Source: an uncultured Eubacteriales bacterium (lineage in GTDB: Bacteria; Bacillota; Clostridia; Oscillospirales; CAG-382). From it: a DNA stretch of 64,000 nucleotides. Shown here piece by piece: positions 18,137 through 26,407 of this stretch. The notes beneath the pieces are model-generated. The model did not search any database and was not told the DNA's origin. It worked only from the letters and a program-made list of their open reading frames with translations. Position 1 is the stretch's first letter; each line of letters starts with the position of its first letter. The translations under genes were made by a program, and so were the position numbers. The DNA lies in contig URJL01000005.1 in the NCBI GenBank assembly GCA_900548115.1, positions 3,239 to 67,238 on the forward strand, in the 5' to 3' direction.

Positions 18137-19024
18137 ATGCGCGAAGGATACACGCCCGAGCCGTATCTTGAAATAGTAAAATTTTACACGATCTATTATA
18201 ACGAGCTTCCCGCCGATTACCGCCTCGGCGGCGAGTCGCACCCGTTTTGGGAGCTGATTTACATCGACAAGGGAACGGCGTTCTGCACGGCGCGGGAGCA
18301 TGAATACACCATGCGGCAAGGCAGTATTCTTCTGCACATGCCGAACGAATATCACGACATACGCGCCGACGAAAAGGATCCGCCGAATGTGGTCGTCGTC
18401 ACTTTTGACTGCAATTCGGACTCCATGCGCGCCCTTTGCGGGATGCAGTGCGTTCTTCCGCAGACTCTTCGGTATCATATTGCGGAAATACTGCGCAACG
18501 CGCGGGCGACGTTTGTCATGCCGATGAAAGGAACGCTTACGCCGAGACACGACCCGCTTCCGGGCGGGACACAGATGATAAAGCTGCATCTCGAACAGCT
18601 TCTCATCGAGCTTATCCGACGGGACGAAAGCGCCCCCTCGCGCGGCGCACCGGGCGCGGTGCGGGATGAGCTTTCGGAGCGCTGTATTCAATATCTCGAA
18701 CGGCACGTATACGGAAGCGTCACCATCGCCGAGCTGTGCGCCGCCGTCGGCTACAGCCGAACCCAATTGTGTACCCGTTTTCGCAAGGTGACGGGATATT
18801 CGGTGCTGGATTATTACGCCGAGCTGAAGCTTGCGGAGGCAAAGCGCCTTTTACGGCACGAAAATCGATCCGCCGCCGAGGTATCCGCGCTTTTGGGCTT
18901 TGCAAGTCCCTCGTATTTTTCCCGCTTTTTCGCGCGGCTGTGCGGCATGACGCCGCTGCAATACCGCACGTCGCAGTCGGACAGTCGGGACGGAAACAGC
19001 CGAACCGACAGCATTTGCGGGTAA
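18137..19024 (+). CDS. AraC family transcriptional regulator
   Basis: A 295-residue regulator with an N-terminal cupin domain (HPFWELIYIDKGTAFC, and MPNEYHDI) for ligand sensing. The C-terminal double HTH reads VTIAELCAAVGYSRTQLCTRFRK and then AAEVSALLGFASPSYFSRFF, with the AraC signature GMTPLQYR. It lies 14 bases after the GNAT gene and shortly before DUF896, pfkB and the SGNH esterase, which may be its targets. Confidence 0.9.
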   Translation: MREGYTPEPYLEIVKFYTIYYNELPADYRLGGESHPFWELIYIDKGTAFCTAREHEYTMRQGSILLHMPNEYHDIRADEKDPPNVVVVTFDCNSDSMRALCGMQCVLPQTLRYHIAEILRNARATFVMPMKGTLTPRHDPLPGGTQMIKLHLEQLLIELIRRDESAPSRGAPGAVRDELSERCIQYLERHVYGSVTIAELCAAVGYSRTQLCTRFRKVTGYSVLDYYAELKLAEAKRLLRHENRSAAEVSALLGFASPSYFSRFFARLCGMTPLQYRTSQSDSRDGNSRTDSICG

Positions 19025-19082
19025 AATCGTTTTTTGAGACAAAAAAGAACCGTCTTTCGGTTCGAAGAAAAGAGGAAAATCG

Positions 19083-19313
19083 ATGGAACAGAAAAAAATA
19101 GAGCGGATCGCCGAGCTTTCCCGCAAGCACAAAGCCGAGGGACTTACCCCCGAGGAAGCCGAGGAACGCCGCGCGCTTCATCGCGAATATGCCGACGACT
19201 ACCGCAAAAACTTAAAGGCCATGTTGGACAACACCTATATCCAAAAGCCCGACGGAACACGGGAAAAACTGCAGCAGAAAGACACGCCGTCCGAAAAAGG
19301 CGGCGACAAATAA
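19083..19313 (+). CDS. DUF896 (YnzC/UPF0291) family protein
   Basis: A 76-residue protein with the family pattern: an N-terminal helical hairpin (IERIAELSRKHKAEGLTPEE, EERRALHREYADDYRKN), then MLDNTYIQKPDGTREKL. In B. subtilis, YnzC is a small cytoplasmic protein of the LexA regulon with unknown biochemical role. An AGAGGAAA site precedes the ATG. The next gene starts 3 bases after its stop. Confidence 0.88.
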   Translation: MEQKKIERIAELSRKHKAEGLTPEEAEERRALHREYADDYRKNLKAMLDNTYIQKPDGTREKLQQKDTPSEKGGDK

Positions 19314-19316
19314 GCC

Positions 19317-20273
19317 ATGGGTGAATATCTCACCCCCTGCACCGTGACTCTTTCGCCCGCCGTCGACGTATATCTTTCGCTTCCGACTCTTTCGGTCGGG
19401 CGGGAGAGCGAAGCGACGCTTCTCGGGCGGTACGCGGGCGGAAAAGGCTTGAACGTCTCGGCGGCGCTCGACGCCTTCGGGACGGAAAACCGTGCGTTTT
19501 GCCTTTTGGGCGAAAAAAGCGCCGCGTCGTTTTTATCCTTTCCGCACCTTCCGAAAAATCTCGTTCCGTTTTCCGCGGGCGGCTCGGTTCGCGAGAACAT
19601 CACGATCAAGAGCGCCGAGGGCGAGACACGCGTAAGTCTTCCCGCCGAGACAGTCGACGAAAAGACCCTTTCGGCGTTTTTTGAAAAGATTCCGTCGGGA
19701 AAGCGCTTTGTCGCCTTTTGCGGAAGCGCTCCGCGCGGCGTTTCCGAGGATTTTTTGACCGATGCTCTGCTTTCTTTAAAAAAACGGGGCGCGCTTTTGC
19801 TGTGCGATTCCCGTTCGCTCTCGGCGTCGTCGCTCCGAAAGCTCCGTCCGTACTGTATCAAGCCGAACGAATTTGAATTTTCCGTTCTGTGCGGAAACGA
19901 CGCGGAGCGCGCGGCGGAATTTTCCGAAAACGTCCTTTTGACGTGCGGCGGAAAAGAGGGCTTTTTTCTTTCGCAAACCGAAAAATTTCGCTTAATCCCG
20001 CCGCAAATTTCTCCCGTTTCGACGGTCGGGGCGGGAGACAGCACCCTTGCCGGCTTTATCGCGGGAAAAATGCGCGGACTTTCCGACGCCGAGAGCGCCC
20101 GTCTTGCCTTTGCTTTCGGGAGCGCCGCCTGTCTTACCGAGGGAACGACGCCGCCCGAAAAAGAAGCGATCGAGGCGCTTTATCAAAAGGTGAAGATCCG
20201 ACCCGAAGGCACTTTGCACTCCGCTTTTTTAAAAGCCCGAAAACAAACGGAAAATAAAGGAGAAACGTCATGA
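19317..20273 (+). CDS. PfkB family sugar (phosphate) kinase
   Basis: A 318-residue ribokinase-fold kinase resembling 1-phosphofructokinase/tagatose-6-phosphate kinase. It shows LSPAVDVYLSLPTL at the start, GRYAGGKGLNVSAALDAFG (substrate region), and the PfkB signature VGAGDSTLAGFIAG with the catalytic Asp. The sugar cannot be named. The start is the ATG 3 bases after DUF896. Its stop overlaps the next start by 4 bases, linking it to the SGNH esterase gene and suggesting that a deacylated sugar is taken up and phosphorylated. Confidence 0.85.
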   Translation: MGEYLTPCTVTLSPAVDVYLSLPTLSVGRESEATLLGRYAGGKGLNVSAALDAFGTENRAFCLLGEKSAASFLSFPHLPKNLVPFSAGGSVRENITIKSAEGETRVSLPAETVDEKTLSAFFEKIPSGKRFVAFCGSAPRGVSEDFLTDALLSLKKRGALLLCDSRSLSASSLRKLRPYCIKPNEFEFSVLCGNDAERAAEFSENVLLTCGGKEGFFLSQTEKFRLIPPQISPVSTVGAGDSTLAGFIAGKMRGLSDAESARLAFAFGSAACLTEGTTPPEKEAIEALYQKVKIRPEGTLHSAFLKARKQTENKGETS

Positions 20274-22237
20274 ACCGATTTTTGTCCGGTCTTTTGACCG
20301 TTCCGCTGATCGCGGCGCAGGGACTTTTAAATGTCCGACCGCCCGAACTTTCCGTCGGCGTCACCGTGATCGCGCACGGCGGCGCAAGCGATTATATTTT
20401 GGTGCGCCCGTCGGACAGCCCGTTTGCCGTCACGGCGGCAGCGACCAATCTTTCGCGAAGCGTGAAAAAAGAGACCGGCGTCGTTCTTTCGCAATACACC
20501 GACGAAAGCCTGCCGAAAGATAAAAGCTCGGTCAAAAAGCAAAAGTTCATCCGCATCGGCTTTCCCGAGGATGAAGACGCGCTTTCGGTTCCCCTCGCCT
20601 TTCGCGATTTTGCCGTTTTCACCGACGACGGCGATCTTTGCGTCACGGCGGGCAACGAAAAAGCCTACGCCGACGCGGTCGAATTTATCGCCGGGAAATA
20701 TCTGCGCGACGGCAGTTTTATCGTGCCGAACACGCCGTATGTTTTCCACGACACTTACCGCTTCGAAACCCGAACGCTTTTCGGAACGCCGCTTTCCGAC
20801 TGCGCACTGCTTTATGAAAACGCGGCGGGCAAGGCGCTCTGCGACGAGCTTTCCGCTCTCATCCGCGAAAACTGCGGCCGTGCGCCGCACGTTTCGGAGG
20901 CTCCCAATGCTTCCAATACCGCGGACACATATATCCGCTTCGGCGCGGGAACGGGACTTTCGAAGGCGGAATACCGCATAACGGCGGAAAACGGCGGCAT
21001 TTTTCTTACCTCGCCCACGGGTGAGGGACTGCGCGCGGCATACGATCTTATGTGCGAAGCGCTGTTTCCGGATTCGGCAAAGGAGAGCTTGGAAAAGATG
21101 AACATAACGGGAAAGCTTGAAAAAACCACGGTTTACGAAAAGGACATTGCCTATCGCGCACCCCTTGCGAACACGCTTTATCGGCTGGAAAAGGACAAAA
21201 AACTGCGCGTCGCCTACTTCGGCGGCTCGGTCACGGTCGGCTACGGTGCAAGCGACACCGAAAAATATTCGTGGCGCGCCCGCACGACGGCATGGCTGAG
21301 GGAAGCCTTTCCCGACGCGGACATCACCGAAATAAACGCCGCGATCGGCGCGACCGGCTCCTACCTCGGTTCTTTCCGCACCGAGCGGGACATCGTTTCG
21401 CAAAAGCCCGATCTTTTGTTCGTCGAATTTGCTATCAATGATGTGTACAACGGTGAAACGATAAAGAGCGCCGAGCTGCATTACGAATCGATCGTGCGTC
21501 AGGTGCGAAAGGCGCTTCCCTTCTGCGACATCGTCGCGGTCTTTACCACCGATTCGGGACGAACCGCGTCGGGCGGCGATTATATGCAGCAAAAGGGACA
21601 TGACGCCATAGCGAAGCTTTATGACATTCCGTCGGTCAACATCGGACGGGCGCTGACGCGCAGCAAAAACCTCTCGGGCACGGTAAACGACGAATGGAAA
21701 AAGTATTTTACCGACATCGTACATATGACCGACGAGGGCTACGGCGAATATGCTTCGGTGATAAAAGAATTTTTGCGCAACGAATTGCTTTTCGGCGGCG
21801 CTTCGCTCACGGAACACGCGATGCCCGATGCAAAATATGCCGAAGCGGACGTTTTGCCGCGCTATGAGGTCGCCTCAAAAGATCATCTCAAGGGCGCGAA
21901 CGGCTGGCGCTTTGACGAAGGCTCGTTCCAAAATCTGCCGCTTACGCCGTATAAAGGCTTTCTTTACACAAACGAGAAAGAAAACACCCTCACCTATACT
22001 TTCGAGGGCACTGAGCTTGCTCTGTTCCTCGGCAATTATACCGCGGGAACGATCCGTTATTCGGTTGACGGCGGTAAAGAGAAGAGCGCCGTGCGCAGCT
22101 CGATGAACAATCCGTTTGTTTTGGCAAAAGAGCTTCCGAACGGGAAACACACCGTCACGCTTTCGGTCGCCTTTTCCGACAACACAAGCACCTCGTGCAG
22201 AATCGGCGCATTTTTGCCGCGCGCGCAGGCCGACTGA
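20270..22237 (+). CDS. Multi-domain SGNH/GDSL hydrolase (carbohydrate esterase-like)
   Basis: A 655-residue protein. The N-terminus (FLSGLLTVPLIAAQGLLNV) may be a signal peptide or anchor. Residues about 25-270 form a mixed domain resembling the N-terminal domains of glycan-active enzymes (SDYILVRPSDSPFAVTAAAT). The SGNH esterase domain follows: VAYFGGSVTVGYGAS with the Ser, IGATGSYLGSFRTERD, FVEFAINDVYNG with the Asn, and HMTDEGYGEYA with Asp/His. The last 100 residues look like a beta-sandwich (LALFLGNYTAGTIRYSVDGG). In the family these enzymes often remove acetyl groups from glycans. Confidence 0.82.
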   Translation: MNRFLSGLLTVPLIAAQGLLNVRPPELSVGVTVIAHGGASDYILVRPSDSPFAVTAAATNLSRSVKKETGVVLSQYTDESLPKDKSSVKKQKFIRIGFPEDEDALSVPLAFRDFAVFTDDGDLCVTAGNEKAYADAVEFIAGKYLRDGSFIVPNTPYVFHDTYRFETRTLFGTPLSDCALLYENAAGKALCDELSALIRENCGRAPHVSEAPNASNTADTYIRFGAGTGLSKAEYRITAENGGIFLTSPTGEGLRAAYDLMCEALFPDSAKESLEKMNITGKLEKTTVYEKDIAYRAPLANTLYRLEKDKKLRVAYFGGSVTVGYGASDTEKYSWRARTTAWLREAFPDADITEINAAIGATGSYLGSFRTERDIVSQKPDLLFVEFAINDVYNGETIKSAELHYESIVRQVRKALPFCDIVAVFTTDSGRTASGGDYMQQKGHDAIAKLYDIPSVNIGRALTRSKNLSGTVNDEWKKYFTDIVHMTDEGYGEYASVIKEFLRNELLFGGASLTEHAMPDAKYAEADVLPRYEVASKDHLKGANGWRFDEGSFQNLPLTPYKGFLYTNEKENTLTYTFEGTELALFLGNYTAGTIRYSVDGGKEKSAVRSSMNNPFVLAKELPNGKHTVTLSVAFSDNTSTSCRIGAFLPRAQAD

Positions 22238-22263
22238 CGGCAAAGTCCGCATAAGACCGCTGA

Positions 22264-22289
22264 AAGCCCCTCCTTTCGGAGGGGCTTTA
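22264..22289 (+). terminator. Intrinsic terminator after the SGNH gene
   Basis: Perfect arms AAAGCCCCTCC and GGAGGGGCTTT around TTTC, followed by ATTTG, lie 27 bases after the stop. Confidence 0.75.
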
Positions 22290-22309
22290 TTTGCTGTGCA
22301 AAGCACACA

Positions 22310-22338
22310 AAGCGGGAGAGCTTTCGCTCTCCCGCTTT
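22310..22338 (-). terminator. Intrinsic terminator of the beta-helix operon
   Basis: Perfect arms AAGCGGGAGAG and CTCTCCCGCTT surround a short loop, 17 bases past the stop of the last beta-helix gene. It could also serve the convergent SGNH gene. Confidence 0.65.
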
Positions 22339-22354
22339 TCGTTTTCATTCCGTT

Positions 22355-23596
22355 TTACAGCGTAAAGACGGTATGACGGTAAACCGTGTTTTCTTCTTCC
22401 AGCTTTTTTATGTACGCGTCGTATTCTTCGTCGCTCGTCTTGTCTTTCCATACGAGAGGCTGTCCTTCGGGACAAATAAAAGTGTTGCCGAAGATTTTGT
22501 AATCCTTCGGAATATCACACGCGCCGCCCGATTTAAAGATCGACATATTGCGTGCATTGACAAAGGTATTGCCCGTAATTGTGATATCGCATACGGGCGT
22601 TTCGATGCCGTACATCAAAAGATGGGTCGAAGCCGTTTTATCGGGACGAACGGCATAACTCCAACCATAGCCTGATTCGATGCAAAGATTGTTTTCGAAC
22701 CGACAGTTGATAAAGCCGCTTCCGGGGGTCTTTCCCGACGACCATATTTCAAAGCTGTGCTGATTGTTCCACATAATGTTGTCGGTAAAGACCACATTTT
22801 CCCAGCTTATATCTCCGGGATACCCCTGCATGGTGACGGCGACATCGTAGATGCCCGAGAATTTGCAATGCTCGACCGTGACAAAGCGTGAATGACTTCC
22901 GCATTCCACGCCATTACCGTAACGGGTATTGGGAGTCGGAAAGGCTTGCAGATGCGATCCGCCGATCTCATGAAACTCACAGTGCGAGATCAGCGCATGC
23001 GTTCCGGTTCCGCAGATACCATGAGCGCCGGTACCGGTGACGACAATGTTTTCCACCTTCATGTACTGCGTAAAATTGATCCCGTTGATCTGACAGGCAA
23101 ATCGAATATCCTCCGACAGCTCGGCGGGATCTTTTTCCGAATAAACATAGACAGCCTTTTCATCGCTGTAAAAATCCCATTGTGCGGAAAGCCCCTCAAG
23201 ATCAAAGATCTTGTGCGGAAAGACCTTTCCCGAGACCTTTAAAAAACCGACATTGGCATTTTGATCAAAAATATTGCCCGTGATCTTGTCGGGATTCAAA
23301 AGATCAATCTTATAAACGTTTCCCGAGACCTTTTCCCAAGCGTCGGGCTTTGCGATCTTATAAAGGGAAAGAACGGGCTTTTTACCTTCACCGTAAGTTC
23401 CGACAGCGGTGGGCGTTTCGAGACCCGTCCCCTCCGGGATCTGCAAATGACCGTAAAAAGTATCGCCGCGGCGAAGCAGCACCGTGTCTCCGCCCGTGAT
23501 CGTTTCCCGAGCTTTTTTGATCGTGGCAAACGCACTTTCGGGCGAAAGACCGCTGTTTGTGTCACGCCCATTGTTCGATACGTAATAAATACTCAT
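22355..23596 (-). CDS. Right-handed beta-helix protein, paralogue 3 of 3
   Basis: A 413-residue protein. It begins MSIYYVSNNGRDTNSGLSPE, a start common in pectate-lyase-like beta-helix proteins, and continues with parallel-helix strands (TVEHCKFSGIYDVAVTMQG, FTDNIMWNNQHSFEIWSSG, FINCRFENNLCIESGYGWSY, ITGNTFVNARNMSIFKSGG). The tail ENTVYRHTVFTL is shared with the two upstream paralogues. No signal peptide is visible, so it is probably cytosolic. It is last in the operon, 39 bases after paralogue 2. A polysaccharide or oligosaccharide lyase/epimerase role is possible, but no catalytic residues could be assigned. Confidence 0.8.
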   Translation of the reverse strand: MSIYYVSNNGRDTNSGLSPESAFATIKKARETITGGDTVLLRRGDTFYGHLQIPEGTGLETPTAVGTYGEGKKPVLSLYKIAKPDAWEKVSGNVYKIDLLNPDKITGNIFDQNANVGFLKVSGKVFPHKIFDLEGLSAQWDFYSDEKAVYVYSEKDPAELSEDIRFACQINGINFTQYMKVENIVVTGTGAHGICGTGTHALISHCEFHEIGGSHLQAFPTPNTRYGNGVECGSHSRFVTVEHCKFSGIYDVAVTMQGYPGDISWENVVFTDNIMWNNQHSFEIWSSGKTPGSGFINCRFENNLCIESGYGWSYAVRPDKTASTHLLMYGIETPVCDITITGNTFVNARNMSIFKSGGACDIPKDYKIFGNTFICPEGQPLVWKDKTSDEEYDAYIKKLEEENTVYRHTVFTL

Positions 23597-23635
23597 ATTT
23601 TTCCTTTTTCTTTTCCTCTCGGTTTCGTCGTCCGA

Positions 23636-24874
23636 TCAAAGAGTAAAGACCGTGTGACGGTAGACGGTGTTTTCCGTCTCCAGCTTCTTTATGTACGCGT
23701 CGTATTCTTCGTCGCTCGTGTTTTCTTTCCAAGCAAGCATCTGTCCCTCGGGGCAAATGATCGTGTTGCCGAAAATGCGGTAATCGTGCGGGATCTTTGC
23801 CGTTCCGCCGGTTTTGAAGATCGTCATGGCGCGCGGATTGACAAAGGTGTTGCCGCTTACGGTGATGTCGCATATAGGGCAGTCCAGATGATACATCAGA
23901 AGATGCGTGGACGCGGTTTTGTCGGGACGAACCGCGTAACTCCAGCCGTAACCCGATTCGATACAGAGATTGTTGCGGAAGCTGCAATTTACGAAACCGC
24001 TGTTCGGCAGATTGCCGCTGCACCAGATTTCAAAACTGTGCTGATTGTTCCACATGATATTGTTGTCAAAGTGAACGTTTTCCCAATTGTGCTCATGCGG
24101 ACAGCCCTGCATCGTCACGGCAACGTCGTAGATACCCGAAAACTTGCAGTATTCCACCGTAATGTCGTGCGAATTTCCGCCGCATTCCACACCGTTTCCG
24201 TAACGGGTGTTGGGAGTCGAGAACCCTTTCAGGTGCGAGCCGCCGATTTCATGAAATTCGCAGTGCGAAATGTGCGTATACGAACCTCTGCCGCAGATAC
24301 CGTGCGCGCCGGTGCCCATAAACGTAATGTTTTCGACCTTCACATACGTGCTCAGCAGCATGCAGTGGATGTTGCAGGCGATGCGGATGTCGTCCGAAAG
24401 CTCGGACGGCGCTTTTTCGGAATAGACGTACATATATTGCTTTTCGCTGAAAAAGTCCCACTGAGCGGCAAGCTTGTCGTACTCGAAAATCTTATGGGGA
24501 TAGATTTTTCCCGAGACCTTGATAAAGCCGACATTGTCGTCGCCGTCGATCACGTTTCCCGTGTACTTTGACGTATCCCAAAGGTCGATACGGTAGATAT
24601 TTTCCGAAACCTTTTCCCATGCGTCCGCTTTTGCGATCTTATATTCGGAGAGGATCGGATTTCTTCCCTCGCCGTAAGCGCCGAAGGTCGTCGGCTGTTC
24701 CTCCGTTCCCATCGGGGGACGGATCTGTCCGAAAAAGGTGTCGCCGCGGCGCAGAAGAAGAGTGTCGCCGCCCTGTATCGTCTCGCGCGCTTTTCCGATC
24801 GTCTCAAAGGCTTTTTCGGGGGAAAGACCGTCGTTTGCGTCGTTTCCCGCACCGGATACATAATAAATACTCAT
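23636..24874 (-). CDS. Right-handed beta-helix protein, paralogue 2 of 3
   Basis: A 412-residue paralogue of its neighbours, similar by eye over its full length. It has the same start (MSIYYVSGAGNDANDGLSPE), the same strand series (VEYCKFSGIYDVAVTMQG, FDNNIMWNNQHSFEIWCSG, FRNNLCIESGYGWSYAVRPD) and the same tail (ENTVYRHTVFTL). It differs mainly in residues 40-170, the region most likely to shape ligand binding. No signal peptide is present. An AAAAGGAG site lies before the ATG. It starts 30 bases after paralogue 1. Confidence 0.8.
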   Translation of the reverse strand: MSIYYVSGAGNDANDGLSPEKAFETIGKARETIQGGDTLLLRRGDTFFGQIRPPMGTEEQPTTFGAYGEGRNPILSEYKIAKADAWEKVSENIYRIDLWDTSKYTGNVIDGDDNVGFIKVSGKIYPHKIFEYDKLAAQWDFFSEKQYMYVYSEKAPSELSDDIRIACNIHCMLLSTYVKVENITFMGTGAHGICGRGSYTHISHCEFHEIGGSHLKGFSTPNTRYGNGVECGGNSHDITVEYCKFSGIYDVAVTMQGCPHEHNWENVHFDNNIMWNNQHSFEIWCSGNLPNSGFVNCSFRNNLCIESGYGWSYAVRPDKTASTHLLMYHLDCPICDITVSGNTFVNPRAMTIFKTGGTAKIPHDYRIFGNTIICPEGQMLAWKENTSDEEYDAYIKKLETENTVYRHTVFTL

Positions 24875-24904
24875 CGTTTTTTCTCCTTTTGAAAATCGGA
24901 AGGC

Positions 24905-26146
24905 TTACAGCGTAAAGACCGTGTGACGGTAGACCGTATTTTCTTCTTCCAGCTTCTTTACATATGCGTCATACTCTTCGTCGCTCGTCTTGTCCTTCCA
25001 TGCAAGCGGCTGACCTTCGGGACAAATGATGGTGTTGCCGAAAATCTTATAATCCTTCGGCATTTGGCAAACGCCTCCCGCTTTAAAGACCGTCATATTG
25101 CGTGCATTGACAAAAGTATTGCCCGTAACGGTGATGTCGCAAAGAGGACAACCGATTCCGTACAATAAAAGATGAGTCGAAGCGGTCTTGTCGGGACGAA
25201 CCGCGTAGCTCCAGCCGTAGCCCGATTCGATGCAGAGGTTGTTTTCAAAATGGCAATCGACAAAACCGGTGTCCGGTACATCGCCGCTTGACCAGATCTC
25301 GAAGCAGTGCTGGTTGTTCCACATGATATTGTTGGTGAAATGCATATTGGTCCACGAGGTCTTGACGGGTCTGCCCTGCATGGTGATGGCAACGTCGTAA
25401 ACGCCCGAGAATTTACAGTGATCGACCGTAATGTTGGCGGAGTTTGCCCAGCATTCCACGCCGTTGCCGTAACGGGTATTGGGCGTCGGGAAGCCGTTCA
25501 GCTCCGAGCCGCCGATCTCATGAAATTCACAGTTGTAAATATACGCGCCGTTCGAAACACCGTTGATACCGTGTGCGCCCGTGCCGCGGATAATAATGTT
25601 TTCGACCTTCATGTGGGTTGTAAAAGGGATACAGCCGATCTGGCACGCGAAGCGGATGTCGTCCGAAAGCTCGGACGGGTTCTTTTCGGAATATACGAAA
25701 ACATACCGGTCGTCGTTATAAAAATCCCATTGAGCCGCAAGCTTTTCAAGTTCGAAGATCTTGTGCGGGAAGATCTTGTTCGAAACCTTCAGGAATCCGA
25801 CGTTGGTGTTGATCTCGGACGTGTTGCCCGTAAACTTTGCGGTATCGGTAAGATCAAGCTTGTAGACCTTTTCCGAGACCTGTTCCCAAGCGTCCGCATT
25901 TGCGATCTTATACTGCGAAAGAGTCGGCTTTGCGCCCTCGCCGTACGAACCGACGCTTGTCGGCTGTTCGGGAGAAATACCCGCCGGAAGCTTTATCTGT
26001 CCGTAAAAGGTATCGCCGCAATGCAAAAGAACGGTATCGCCGCCCTTAAGAACCTCGCGAAGCTTTATAACGGTGGCAAACGCCTTTTCGGGCGAAAGTC
26101 CGTCGTTTGTGTCACAGCCCTTGTTCGATACATAATATGTACTCAT
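24905..26146 (-). CDS. Right-handed beta-helix protein, paralogue 1 of 3
   Basis: A 413-residue first gene of the tandem triplet. Start MSTYYVSNKGCDTNDGLSPE; strands VDHCKFSGVYDVAITMQG, FTNNIMWNNQHCFEIWSSG, FENNLCIESGYGWSYAVRPD; tail ENTVYRHTVFTL. The conserved Asn-Asn-Gln-His and Cys-Ile-Glu-Ser-Gly-Tyr-Gly-Trp patches are kept in all three copies and may mark a functional surface. The absence of a signal peptide argues against a secreted pectate lyase. The ATG follows CGGAGGA. Confidence 0.8.
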   Translation of the reverse strand: MSTYYVSNKGCDTNDGLSPEKAFATVIKLREVLKGGDTVLLHCGDTFYGQIKLPAGISPEQPTSVGSYGEGAKPTLSQYKIANADAWEQVSEKVYKLDLTDTAKFTGNTSEINTNVGFLKVSNKIFPHKIFELEKLAAQWDFYNDDRYVFVYSEKNPSELSDDIRFACQIGCIPFTTHMKVENIIIRGTGAHGINGVSNGAYIYNCEFHEIGGSELNGFPTPNTRYGNGVECWANSANITVDHCKFSGVYDVAITMQGRPVKTSWTNMHFTNNIMWNNQHCFEIWSSGDVPDTGFVDCHFENNLCIESGYGWSYAVRPDKTASTHLLLYGIGCPLCDITVTGNTFVNARNMTVFKAGGVCQMPKDYKIFGNTIICPEGQPLAWKDKTSDEEYDAYVKKLEEENTVYRHTVFTL

Positions 26147-26217
26147 TTTTCTGTCCTCCGTTATTCTTTTTGCGCCGTTCTTTGCCCGTTTTTAAGGGGC
26201 TGTCGGCACAAAAAACT

Positions 26218-26271
26218 GGGGCGACCTTGTTCGGTCACCCCATTATACACGGAAAAAAATCCCTTTGTCAA
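26218..26271 (-). promoter_or_regulatory. Promoter of the beta-helix operon with a palindrome at the start site
   Basis: On the minus strand, TTGACA (26271-26266) and TATAAT (26247-26242) are 18 bases apart, a strong match. Immediately downstream lies a near-perfect inverted repeat, GGGGTGACC/GGTCGCCCC (26241-26218), one wobble from perfect. It could be an operator or a 5' stabilising hairpin. The rest of the gap to folC (26272-26407) holds nothing recognisable. Confidence 0.7.
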
Positions 26272-26407
26272 CCCTTTTTGCGAATTTCACAAAAAAGCTT
26301 TTAAAAAAAGCCTTTTTGTGTATCTTTTTCGCCGAAAAATCCAAAAATAGCTCGGTTTGTTCCCTGTGAAAAAACGATTTTTTCAACAATCGGAAGACAA
26401 AGTCGGT

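Noticed and set aside
22355..26146. Secreted pectate lyases
   Set aside because: No signal peptide is visible in any copy, and no lyase catalytic residues could be assigned.
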